From an uncultured Pelolinea sp. (GTDB lineage Bacteria > Chloroflexota > Anaerolineae > Anaerolineales > Anaerolineaceae): 5,685 bases of DNA. The notes below the pieces were generated by a model. The model did no database searches. It was not told the origin of the DNA and worked only from the letters and a program-made list of their open reading frames with translations. Both the position numbers and the translations under genes were made by a program. Each line of letters begins with the position of its first letter. Position 1 is the first letter of the stretch. The stretch is from positions 1 through 5,685 of the forward strand of contig CALGUJ010000385.1 of NCBI GenBank assembly GCA_937902055.1. The letters run 5' to 3'. This document shows positions 1 to 5,685 of this stretch, in pieces.

Positions 1-1030
1 TAAAATTCACGCGCGGCGCTTCGTGCGCTGTGGGGAATAATTGTTTAAGCGAATTGGATAGCGGCAGCGTTCCCGAACGCCAGTGAGGGTAGATCAGGCT
101 GATGGAAATTTCTTTTTCAGATACGTGCGGTGAATCCCAGGTTTCCCATTCATCATACAGGTTGCCTTCGAACATTTCCAGAAACTGCTGCACACCTTCG
201 TGTGAATAATCCTTGGGGGAGTATTTCAGAAAAACCGGGGTTTCTTTAACATCATCCGGCTCCATGTCGTGCAGGAACCACAGCGTCTCTCCGGCCGGTC
301 CCACCTCGTCGAAGCGTTTGTCATCCTGCAGGGCCAGATCGAACGAAAACTCAAGCAACTTGTCATCCACATCGGATTCAAGTTCGATTTGCTTCATTAA
401 TTCGCCAATAGCGATCGGTCCACCATTGGCTTCCTCAAGCACAGCCTCAGCCAGGTTCAGGTGGCCAACGCTGATATCCACCAACAGCGAACGGGGGAAC
501 CAACTGCCGGCGATCTTGACGAGATCGTCGTGCGATTTCAAGGCATCTGATAGCCGTGATTTGAGCAAGTCGCCGTGCGCGGCCAGAATTGCATCGGGTT
601 TTTGGCTGGGGTCTTCCTCATTAAAATCATATGCCGTATTGAGTGCATGTTCCGCCAGGTTGCTGGCAAACGATCGGGTTTCACCCGAGTCCATCTTGAC
701 TTCGATCACTTTGAGGTTTTCAAATTCAGGATTGAAGCCTTCGCGGACAGTAGTGACCTTGCCCGTGTGCAAATCAAGCGCCGGGAATAAGAGGTGATCG
801 CCCTTTTCGAATTGATCTTTTGGTAGGTAATAAACGCCTTTATCTTTGGTTCTCTGTTGCAGGCTGATTTTCTGTGCTTCAATGCGATGATTGACCAACT
901 CTCGCAACAAAACTGCGGAAGGCAGCGGTTCGGCTTTTTCCATTAACAAGTTATAGATAAACTCAATATCGGACGGCTCAACTTTAAAGTCGGTCCAATA
1001 ATTTTCATTCAATAATGCAGGCGCGATCAT
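1..1030 (-). CDS. Uncharacterised protein, C-terminus beyond the window, possible winged-helix-like segment
   Basis: A continuous reading frame runs from ATG at 1030 to the left edge, giving 343 residues with no stop. I translated it by hand. ATG 1030 is the only usable start, because in-frame stops lie at 1061-1069 and no other start codon falls between. The Shine-Dalgarno is weak (AGG 4 bases before ATG, or AAAGG about 18 bases before). The protein is acidic and soluble, with no signal peptide or membrane segment. Visible parts are an N-terminal helical stretch (about 20-60), a probable beta-rich part (66-130, with GDHLLFPALDLHTGKV and VIEVKMDSGETRSFA), and a segment at about 188-258 with the pattern AEAVLEEANGGPIAIGEL then FDEVGPAGETLWFL. 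The last segment resembles helix-helix-wing HTH folds of the HARE-HTH kind. I recall similar unnamed proteins from Anaerolineae, but this is memory only. It lies 48 bases downstream of the peptidase gene and may share its transcript. Function unknown. Confidence 0.9.
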   Translation of the reverse strand, partial: MIAPALLNENYWTDFKVEPSDIEFIYNLLMEKAEPLPSAVLLRELVNHRIEAQKISLQQRTKDKGVYYLPKDQFEKGDHLLFPALDLHTGKVTTVREGFNPEFENLKVIEVKMDSGETRSFASNLAEHALNTAYDFNEEDPSQKPDAILAAHGDLLKSRLSDALKSHDDLVKIAGSWFPRSLLVDISVGHLNLAEAVLEEANGGPIAIGELMKQIELESDVDDKLLEFSFDLALQDDKRFDEVGPAGETLWFLHDMEPDDVKETPVFLKYSPKDYSHEGVQQFLEMFEGNLYDEWETWDSPHVSEKEISISLIYPHWRSGTLPLSNSLKQLFPTAHEAPRVNF

Positions 1031-1065
1031 AAACCTATGATTACAATTCCTTTCAAAACTTTATT

Positions 1066-1071
1066 ATTATA
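1066..1071 (-). promoter_or_regulatory. Possible -10 element for the left-edge protein
   Basis: On the minus strand a perfect TATAAT lies in the short gap after the peptidase stop. It would start transcription about 29 bases before ATG 1030. No convincing -35 box is present at 16-18 bases spacing (TAATAC at 17), and the region is simply AT-rich, so read-through from the peptidase gene is equally possible. Confidence 0.22.
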
Positions 1072-1078
1072 CATTAGG

Positions 1079-2488
1079 CTATGGATAAGTATTATCCACC
1101 CAATCAAATGGATCAACGGTATTCCCATTCACCCAAACATCCCAGTGCAGGTGCGGCCCGGTTACACGTCCGGTAGCGCCAATCAAACCGATCAATTGGC
1201 CTGTTTCCACTCGGTCGCCCACATTGACGTCAATTTCTTTCAAATGGGCGTAACCGGTGTAGATGCCCTGGCCATGGTCGATGAATATTGTGTTCCCGCG
1301 AATGTCCATTTTACCGGCGTAAACAACTGTACCGGGAGCCGGGGCATACACGTTAAAACTCATCACGACTACCAGGAAATCAAGCCCGCCGTGGAAACCG
1401 TTGTATTGCCCGTTATTGTATGAACGTCGATTACCGAAGTAGGAGGAGAATCCCATGGTATTGTCATCAAGCGATCCATCCACCGGAAAGCGGAAAATTC
1501 CAGACCACAACTTCTCGGAAGTGATCGGCGCCAGGATTTGAGCAATCACAGCATTTTCATTCTCAATGGTTGCCTGATCGATCGTGGTTTGTTCAACCGA
1601 TAGCGTTTCATTCGCGTAATTTCCGGATTCCATCAGCATCATCTGCTCGCTGGAGAATGCGTCGCCATTTTCAAATTGGCCGGAAAGTTTGAGCGGCAGC
1701 AAACCGGGTTGCGCCATGGCATGGATCCCCTGCAGCGCGTAATAGAATTGTCCGGAGGCGTCGCGGAAAAAATTCAGTTGGTAATCTCCCAAAGAACCGT
1801 TGATACTGCCTGCCTGGTCCGTGTAGATACGGATATCAGTAGTGTGGCCCTGGACTGCCGGCAGCGGTGCCAGTTCGACTTTAGAGATATGTTCGGAAAT
1901 CGTGGAATGAAAGCCTTGTTGTTCGGAAGCATAATAAAACAAAACATCGTTCGGCAGTATCTGGGCAGCCGCAACTTTGTTGATTCGCGCAAGCTGCCAG
2001 GGATTTTGACGGCTGCGGATCGCTGCCTCCAATAGCGAATCGTCTTGCTGGACAACGACCGAGCTGTTGAATGCGTTTTCTCCATCCTCTTGAGGGAGGA
2101 TTAAAGTAGATCCGATATATATCTCCGCCGGGCTGGTTATTGCATTCAATTTTTGGAAATTATCCGCGCTGATCTGATACCGTCTCAAGATGGTGGCGTA
2201 GGTTTCACCGAATTCAACCGGCGTGGTGGTCAGCACGCCGCTGATGCCGGTGATTCCGGGAATGACCAATTGCGTGCCGGCGGAAATGAGATTGGAATCA
2301 GTGATGTTGTTGGCGTTGATCAAATCCTGCACGCTGATACCGAATCTTTCTGCAATTTCGGTTAAATTTTCACCTGATTGGACGATATAAATGGGAGAGG
2401 TCGGCTCATCCTGCCCGATAACGGTTTTTATTGAGGTCAATAAAAACATTAAAGCTATAATAATGCTTAGGGTTCTTTTGAGCGCCAT
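1079..2488 (-). CDS. Secreted LysM-domain M23 metallopeptidase (murein endopeptidase-like)
   Basis: A 469-residue protein likely to bind and cleave peptidoglycan cross-links outside the membrane. Residues 1-26 form a signal peptide (ALKR, a hydrophobic core at 8-20, then IGQ). A clear LysM domain spans about 33-78 (YIVQSGENLTEIAERFGIS to LVIPG). Two weaker LysM-like repeats follow at about 87-132 and 143-186. Residues 187-330 are a linker or beta-rich region without recognised motif. The M23 (LytM) domain covers about 331-465 and keeps its zinc and catalytic residues: H366 and D370 (HGGLD), H415 (GYAHL), H446 and H448 (HLHW). An active enzyme is therefore expected by family knowledge. Residues 372-378 (LVVVMSF) are oddly hydrophobic for this loop and may result from two compensating frameshifts (see findings). 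ATG 2488 is the only start: a stop lies upstream at 2516-2518 and no other start codon falls between. No clear Shine-Dalgarno is visible. It is divergent from the nuclease gene. Confidence 0.95.
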   Translation of the reverse strand: MALKRTLSIIIALMFLLTSIKTVIGQDEPTSPIYIVQSGENLTEIAERFGISVQDLINANNITDSNLISAGTQLVIPGITGISGVLTTTPVEFGETYATILRRYQISADNFQKLNAITSPAEIYIGSTLILPQEDGENAFNSSVVVQQDDSLLEAAIRSRQNPWQLARINKVAAAQILPNDVLFYYASEQQGFHSTISEHISKVELAPLPAVQGHTTDIRIYTDQAGSINGSLGDYQLNFFRDASGQFYYALQGIHAMAQPGLLPLKLSGQFENGDAFSSEQMMLMESGNYANETLSVEQTTIDQATIENENAVIAQILAPITSEKLWSGIFRFPVDGSLDDNTMGFSSYFGNRRSYNNGQYNGFHGGLDFLVVVMSFNVYAPAPGTVVYAGKMDIRGNTIFIDHGQGIYTGYAHLKEIDVNVGDRVETGQLIGLIGATGRVTGPHLHWDVWVNGNTVDPFDWVDNTYP

Positions 2489-2497
2489 ATTTTGAGA

Positions 2498-2525
2498 TTG
2501 CTCTTGAAAAGTACTTCAATATAAT
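2498..2525 (+). promoter_or_regulatory. Probable sigma70-type promoter of the nuclease-regulator pair
   Basis: TTGCTC at 2498-2503 and TATAAT at 2520-2525 are separated by 16 bases. Transcription would begin near 2532, about 25 bases before the ATG at 2557. The -10 is perfect and the -35 keeps the TTG core. The element lies in the 68-base divergent gap, as expected. Confidence 0.4.
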
Positions 2526-2547
2526 TAACCAAGTAAGTTTACCATAA
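2518..2547 (-). promoter_or_regulatory. Possible divergent promoter of the LysM-M23 gene
   Basis: Read on the minus strand, TTATGG (2542-2547) and TATATT (2518-2523) are 18 bases apart, and would start transcription about 20-25 bases before ATG 2488. The -35 is poor. The -10 overlaps the plus-strand TATAAT at 2520-2525. Confidence 0.22.
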
Positions 2548-2556
2548 TGAGAGAAT

Positions 2557-3318
2557 ATGAAAATTACCACCTGGAACATCAACGGCATTCGAGCGGCAAC
2601 CGGCAAAAAATTTTTGGATTGGATCCAAAGCAATCAAGCAGAAATTGTTTGCTTGCAGGAGATCAAGGCCAAAGAGGACCAGATCGACGTAGAAGCGATC
2701 AACCAAATCGGGTATCAATATATCTTTAATCCGGCCCAGCGCCCCGGATACAGCGGAACGGCGATTCTGTATCGAAATGCCATCCCCGAATTCATTCTCG
2801 GGCTTGGTGAAGAACGGTTCGATAATGAAGGGCGCGTGATACGCTGCGTTTTTCCGGATTTTGAACTATTCAATATCTACTTTCCGAATGGTGGGGAGGA
2901 AAACGCACGCGTTCCGTACAAGCTGGATTTTTACGCATATCTGCTTGACCTTTGCGATCGCATGCAAAAGACCGGCAAAGAGATCATCATCACCGGCGAT
3001 TTCAATACAGCCCACAAAGAAATTGATCTTAAAAATCCGAAAGCTAACGAGAAAAATACCGGATTCCTGCCGGAAGAGCGCGCCTGGATCGATCGCTATC
3101 TGGAACATGGTTTTATCGACGCATTCCGCCGAATTTATCCGGATGTAATCAAATATACCTGGTGGACTTACCGCTTCAGCGCGAGAGCCAAGGATATCGG
3201 CTGGCGCCTGGATTACTATCTCGTTACCAAAGGTATCATGGAACGCATAAAAGACGTGGTTGTTCATTCAGAAGTGCTTGGTTCAGATCATTGCCCGGTT
3301 TCATTGATACTGGAATAA
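2557..3318 (+). CDS. xth: Exodeoxyribonuclease III family AP endonuclease
   Basis: A 253-residue cytoplasmic base-excision repair enzyme that cleaves DNA 5' to abasic sites. Family members also remove 3' blocking groups and some act as 3'-5' exonucleases. The endonuclease/exonuclease/phosphatase fold is complete, with every catalytic motif visible: N7 and N9 (TWNINGIRA), the metal ligand E35 (CLQEIKA), GYSGTAILY (64-72), Y108 (NIYFPNGG), D148 and N150 (ITGDFNTAHKEIDL), WWTYR (202-206), D219 (GWRLDYYLV), and D244-H245 (SDHCPV). Length fits the family (about 250-270), with nothing missing. The GWRLDYYLV and LKNPKANEKNTGFLPEER segments resemble the ExoA/APE1 branch as much as E. coli XthA, so the name could be xthA or exoA. 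ATG 2557 fits the conserved MKITTWNING start. The Shine-Dalgarno is only a weak GAGAG a few bases upstream. The response regulator follows after 26 bases and is probably co-transcribed. Confidence 0.96.
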   Translation: MKITTWNINGIRAATGKKFLDWIQSNQAEIVCLQEIKAKEDQIDVEAINQIGYQYIFNPAQRPGYSGTAILYRNAIPEFILGLGEERFDNEGRVIRCVFPDFELFNIYFPNGGEENARVPYKLDFYAYLLDLCDRMQKTGKEIIITGDFNTAHKEIDLKNPKANEKNTGFLPEERAWIDRYLEHGFIDAFRRIYPDVIKYTWWTYRFSARAKDIGWRLDYYLVTKGIMERIKDVVVHSEVLGSDHCPVSLILE

Positions 3319-3330
3319 AATAGATAACAG

Positions 3331-3336
3331 AAAGGG
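3331..3336 (+). promoter_or_regulatory. Shine-Dalgarno that fixes the TTG start of the response regulator
   Basis: AAAGGG lies 8 bases before TTG 3345. It is the clearest ribosome binding site in the window. It supports the TTG start, since the product then begins directly with the first strand of the receiver domain (MKIRIVIVDD). Confidence 0.6.
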
Positions 3337-3344
3337 TTACTCTA

Positions 3345-3995
3345 TTGAAAATTCGAATTGTAATTGTCGATGATCATGAAGTCGTCCGCATCGGGATGCG
3401 CAGCCTGCTCGAGCAATATTCCCAATACGAGGTGGTCGGTGAAGCCGGCAACGCCAAAGAAGCGGTAGCTCAGGTGGAAACCTACAACCCTGATATTGTG
3501 TTGATGGATATCCGCCTGCCAGGCAAATCCGGCATTGAAGCCTGCGAAGAAATCAAACGCGTGCACCCCGATATAAAAGTACTGATGTTGACCTCATACG
3601 CGGAAGACGAAATGTTGTTTTCCGCTATCAAAGCCGGCGCTTCCGGTTACGTTCTTAAGCAGATCGATTCCGAAGGTCTGATCAAATCGCTTGAAGCAGT
3701 TGCGCGTGGCGAAGCCTCGCTTGACCCGGCAGTGACCCAAAGGGTTTTCCAGGAAGTACGTAAAGCCGTAAAAGAGGAAGAAGCCGCTTCTTTCCTGAAT
3801 TTAAGCCAACAGGAAAAAATGGTGCTCAAACTGGTTTCCGAGGGCAAGACCAACCGTGAGATCGCCCAGGCACTGTATTTGGGGGAGGGCACCGTCCGTA
3901 ATTACGTCAGCAGTATCCTCTCCAAGTTAGGCGTCAGCAATCGCGCTGAGGCGGCGGCTTACGCGGTTGAGCATAATTTGCGGGAATATCTGTAA
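3345..3995 (+). CDS. NarL/LuxR-family response regulator, DevR(DosR)-like
   Basis: A 216-residue two-component DNA-binding regulator. The receiver domain (about 2-122) has the acidic pair D9-D10, phospho-acceptor D55 (IVLMDIRLPG), T83 (MLTS) and K105 (YVLK), so it should be phosphorylated normally. A linker of about 25 residues leads to a LuxR-type helix-turn-helix (about 152-212): LSQQEKMVLKLVSEGKTNREIA, then EGTVRNYVSSILSKLGV. The NYVSSILSKLGV and RAEAAAYA pattern resembles mycobacterial DevR/DosR more than E. coli NarL. This is a family-level likeness recalled from memory and does not show the same stimulus. The start is TTG, supported by a good Shine-Dalgarno. No histidine kinase gene is in the window, so its partner is unknown. 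It follows the AP endonuclease gene by 26 bases and likely shares its transcript. Its stop is 9 bases from that of the convergent dgkA. Confidence 0.95.
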   Translation: MKIRIVIVDDHEVVRIGMRSLLEQYSQYEVVGEAGNAKEAVAQVETYNPDIVLMDIRLPGKSGIEACEEIKRVHPDIKVLMLTSYAEDEMLFSAIKAGASGYVLKQIDSEGLIKSLEAVARGEASLDPAVTQRVFQEVRKAVKEEEAASFLNLSQQEKMVLKLVSEGKTNREIAQALYLGEGTVRNYVSSILSKLGVSNRAEAAAYAVEHNLREYL

Positions 3996-4003
3996 GCAAT
4001 AAC

Positions 4004-4034
4004 CCTAAAAACCGATCAGGGGGAGAATTTTAGG
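4004..4034. terminator. Weak candidate two-way hairpin at the convergent gene ends
   Basis: CCTAAAA (4004-4010) and TTTTAGG (4028-4034) form a perfect 7-base inverted repeat with a 17-base loop, covering the last codons of dgkA. The stem is AT-rich and no strong T-run follows, so it is not a classic intrinsic terminator. It is the only symmetrical structure I see where the two convergent transcripts must end. Confidence 0.2.
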
Positions 4035-4388
4035 CAGAAAGATCAGCAAGCCGACGATCACGGAGCAGGTGGCTGTGACCAGCACCGCCGCGGCGCTGAC
4101 GTCTTTGGCGCGCCGCGCCATCTCGCGTTTTTCCGGGCTGGCGATATCGACTGTATATTCCAGCGCGGTGTTCAACAACTCTGCAACGATCACGGTGTTG
4201 ATCGTCAACAAAATAATGCACCATTCCATAAGTGAAATTTGCAGAACCAAACCGGCAGTAATGGCCAGTATTCCGGCCGCAAAATGGCGCTTTAGGTTTT
4301 TTTCAGTCGATAGTGCGTAATGAAACCCCAGGAAAGCATTCTTGAAGGCGGCGCGGAAACCCTGGTTTTTATGGTTTTGCATCTTCAA
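4005..4388 (-). CDS. dgkA: Diacylglycerol kinase / undecaprenol kinase, integral membrane
   Basis: A small membrane kinase of 127 residues (family usually 115-135). It phosphorylates diacylglycerol in proteobacteria, while Gram-positive homologues act on undecaprenol, feeding the cell-wall lipid carrier. The sequence does not settle which substrate applies. The family signature is complete: E70, N73 and E77 (AELLNTALEYTVD), the helix bearing R93, K95 and D96 (ARRAKDVSAAAV), and E29-K30 near N31. Three membrane helices fit about 34-53, 55-75 and 97-119. The reading frame opens with TTG at 4388 (AAGG 6 bases upstream), and ATG at 4382 is an alternative two codons later. Either start overlaps the end of ybeY (stop at 4369-4371), which implies translational coupling. 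It is the last gene of the pgpH-ybeY-dgkA set. Confidence 0.93.
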   Translation of the reverse strand: MKMQNHKNQGFRAAFKNAFLGFHYALSTEKNLKRHFAAGILAITAGLVLQISLMEWCIILLTINTVIVAELLNTALEYTVDIASPEKREMARRAKDVSAAAVLVTATCSVIVGLLIFLPKILPLIGF

Positions 4389-4812
4389 ATACTGCCTTGA
4401 CGATTTTTTCTTGCAGCGGGAACATCACTGCTTCATCAGTTTCTTCTTCGTGGTCATAACCCAGCAGGTGCAGGATCCCATGCACGATCAAGATACAGCA
4501 TTCCATTTGATGGCTGTGACCGGCTGCCTGCGCTTGTTCGAACACTTTCTCGCCGGAAATGACGATATCGCCCAGGTAACGGGCGTTGGTTTCAGGGTCG
4601 CGTATGTCGTAAGCAAATGAGAGCACGTCCGTGGGCGCATCGATGTGACGGTATTTACGGTTGAGCTGGTGAATCTCAGTGTTGCCGCCGATAACGATCG
4701 TAAGGTCGCATTGATCCACGTCCAGGTATTCAAATGTCTTCTTTACCCAGGCATGCAGGTTTTCTTCCAAAAAATCCGTTTGAAATTCTTGTTTAATTTG
4801 AAAAGTTACCAT
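4369..4812 (-). CDS. ybeY: Endoribonuclease YbeY (rRNA maturation factor)
   Basis: A metal-dependent RNase of 147 residues for 16S rRNA 3' end maturation and ribosome quality control (family UPF0054). The zinc motif is intact: H111, H115 and H121 in HGILHLLGYDHEEE. Also present are LNRKYRHIDAPTDVLSF (50-66) and GDIVIS (81-86), both characteristic. I chose ATG 4812, which starts with MVTFQIKQEFQ as expected for the family and lies 7 bases after the stop of the upstream HD gene. The longer alternative begins with TTG at 4854, has 14 extra residues (KPINPGNDSA and so on) and would overlap that gene by 35 bases. The long version is not excluded, because a GGA lies 8 bases before that TTG. The end overlaps dgkA by 14 or 20 bases. 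Confidence 0.94.
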   Translation of the reverse strand: MVTFQIKQEFQTDFLEENLHAWVKKTFEYLDVDQCDLTIVIGGNTEIHQLNRKYRHIDAPTDVLSFAYDIRDPETNARYLGDIVISGEKVFEQAQAAGHSHQMECCILIVHGILHLLGYDHEEETDEAVMFPLQEKIVKAVFEDAKP

Positions 4813-4819
4813 CGCTGAA

Positions 4820-5685
4820 TCATTCCCGGGATTTATCGGTTTTTTCACTTTCAATGGGATTTTCCGGATATTTTATACGCTGATGATAGGTGTTTTTCAG
4901 AGTCTTCACAAAAGACTGTTTAACCAGGCGTAAGTCGTTCAAGGTTAAGTCGGTTTGGGATAAGAAACCACGGTTCAGGTAAAGCTCGATGGCAGAGTCG
5001 ACGATTTGCGAAATCTCTTCAACGCTTTTGGGGGATTCAGCGCGTACACGCGCTTCGCAGCCGTCGGCCATCATTAACAAAGCTGTTTCTTTTGAAGCCG
5101 GATTGGGTCCGGGATAGCGGAAAGCCGCAGCATCCACTTTATCTTCCGCCCCGGCTTTTTTGACGGCCATATTGTATTGATAGCGGGTCAGTGAAGTGGC
5201 GTGATGTTCGCGGATAAATGCCTGAATTTGTGGTGGAAGATTATATTGCTGGGCTAATTGCAGACCGTCTTCAACGTGCTTGACGATGGTTTTGGACGCC
5301 AGCACCGGGTTTACTTTGTCATGCGTGTTGATCTGGTTCACCGGTTGGTTTTCGATAAAGAACAGCGGATTTTTCAGTTTCCCGACGTCGTGATACAGCG
5401 CTCCAACCCGGGTCAGAAGCGCGTCGCAGTTGATCATTTTGGCGGCCTGCTCAGCCAGGTTGGAAACCTGCAAGCTGTGCTGGTAAGAGCCGGGGGCGTT
5501 GAGCAGCAATTCCTGCAGCAGCGGGTGATCCGGCCGTGCCAGGTCCATTAATTGCAGCGCAGTCACTTTTCCGGTCACCTGCGAGAGGATGAATTGGATG
5601 ATCAAGGTCAAGCTGACTGATCCGAAACCATTGATGAATGCGGCGCCGACCAGGGTGCTGACACCGGTAAAATCCAGATAGGAAT
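4820..5685 (-). CDS. pgpH: 7TM-HD phosphohydrolase, PgpH family, C-terminal part (5' end outside window)
   Basis: The frame is open to the right edge, with 287 residues visible, so this is the C-terminus of a larger protein (family members are usually about 700 or more residues). The apparent start at TTG 5611 is internal. Numbered from the first complete codon (5681-5683), residues 1-36 hold the last membrane helix or helices (VSLTLIIQFIL), and the HD domain covers about 50-240. HD residues seen are H69 (SYQHSLQVSNLAEQAA), H98-D99 (YHDVGKLKNPLFFIENQ), H136, H160-H161 (REHHATS) and D207 (MADGCEARVR). The ENQ and NTHDKVNP motifs are typical of PgpH-type enzymes, which hydrolyse cyclic di-AMP to pApA in studied species. 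Substrate here is inferred from the family. The visible part has no periplasmic or other sensor portion. It ends 7 bases before ybeY, and the pairing with ybeY and dgkA supports the call. Confidence 0.92.
   Translation of the reverse strand, partial: SYLDFTGVSTLVGAAFINGFGSVSLTLIIQFILSQVTGKVTALQLMDLARPDHPLLQELLLNAPGSYQHSLQVSNLAEQAAKMINCDALLTRVGALYHDVGKLKNPLFFIENQPVNQINTHDKVNPVLASKTIVKHVEDGLQLAQQYNLPPQIQAFIREHHATSLTRYQYNMAVKKAGAEDKVDAAAFRYPGPNPASKETALLMMADGCEARVRAESPKSVEEISQIVDSAIELYLNRGFLSQTDLTLNDLRLVKQSFVKTLKNTYHQRIKYPENPIESEKTDKSRE

Noticed and set aside
213..797. Open frame of 194 codons on the plus strand
   Set aside because: It is antisense to the long left-edge protein. Its composition is serine/arginine-rich and low in structure, typical of a shadow frame, and it has no motif.
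1037..1423. Plus-strand open frame of 128 codons
   Set aside because: It lies antisense over the well-supported M23 domain and has no family resemblance of its own.
1676..2085. Plus- and minus-strand frames inside the LysM-M23 gene
   Set aside because: They overlap a protein with signal peptide, LysM and M23 motifs. Their own products show no motif or ribosome binding site.
2866..3267. Minus-strand frame of 133 codons opposite the nuclease gene
   Set aside because: The plus-strand nuclease has all catalytic motifs of its family. The opposite frame is a shadow.
5258..5551. Plus-strand frame of 97 codons opposite the HD domain
   Set aside because: It is antisense to conserved HD residues and has no recognisable product.
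4820..5611. A complete 263-residue soluble HD protein starting at TTG 5611
   Set aside because: The frame continues without a stop to the window edge, with membrane-like residues upstream, so this is the C-terminal part of a larger membrane protein.
1..5685. A search by eye for CRISPR arrays, tRNA genes, insertion-sequence ends and tandem repeats
   Set aside because: Coding density is near complete, and no repeated units, cloverleaf-like tracts or transposase motifs were seen.

Overview
The window is a stretch of ordinary bacterial chromosome with moderate GC and seven protein-coding genes packed with short gaps. I see no mobile element, RNA gene, CRISPR array or long non-coding stretch, and the longest gap is about 70 bases. 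The secreted LysM/M23 protein, the DevR-like regulator and an uncharacterised protein whose style I remember from Anaerolineae suggest a Chloroflexota (Anaerolineae-like) bacterium. This is inference from protein style and was not checked against any database.

Left part (1-2488, minus strand): a secreted LysM-M23 peptidase is followed 48 bases downstream by a large uncharacterised protein that runs off the left edge. That protein is open from its ATG at 1030 to base 1, with 343 residues visible. Centre (2557-3995, plus strand): an exonuclease III family AP endonuclease is followed 26 bases later by a NarL/DevR-type response regulator with a TTG start. The peptidase and nuclease genes diverge from a 68-base region where their likely -10 elements overlap.

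Right part (4005-5685, minus strand): the C-terminal part of a membrane HD-domain phosphohydrolase of the 7TM-HD (PgpH) family, then ybeY, then dgkA, arranged as a tight operon. This gene order is well known in bacteria (phoH-pgpH-ybeY-dgkA-era in Firmicutes). It links second-messenger turnover, ribosome/rRNA maturation and lipid kinase functions. It converges on the response regulator with only 9 bases between the stop codons.

No new defence or mobile system is visible. Two points deserve a second look. First, the M23 domain contains a short segment that looks like a compensated double frameshift between two T-runs. Second, the left-edge protein is uncharacterised and may carry a winged-helix-like segment.
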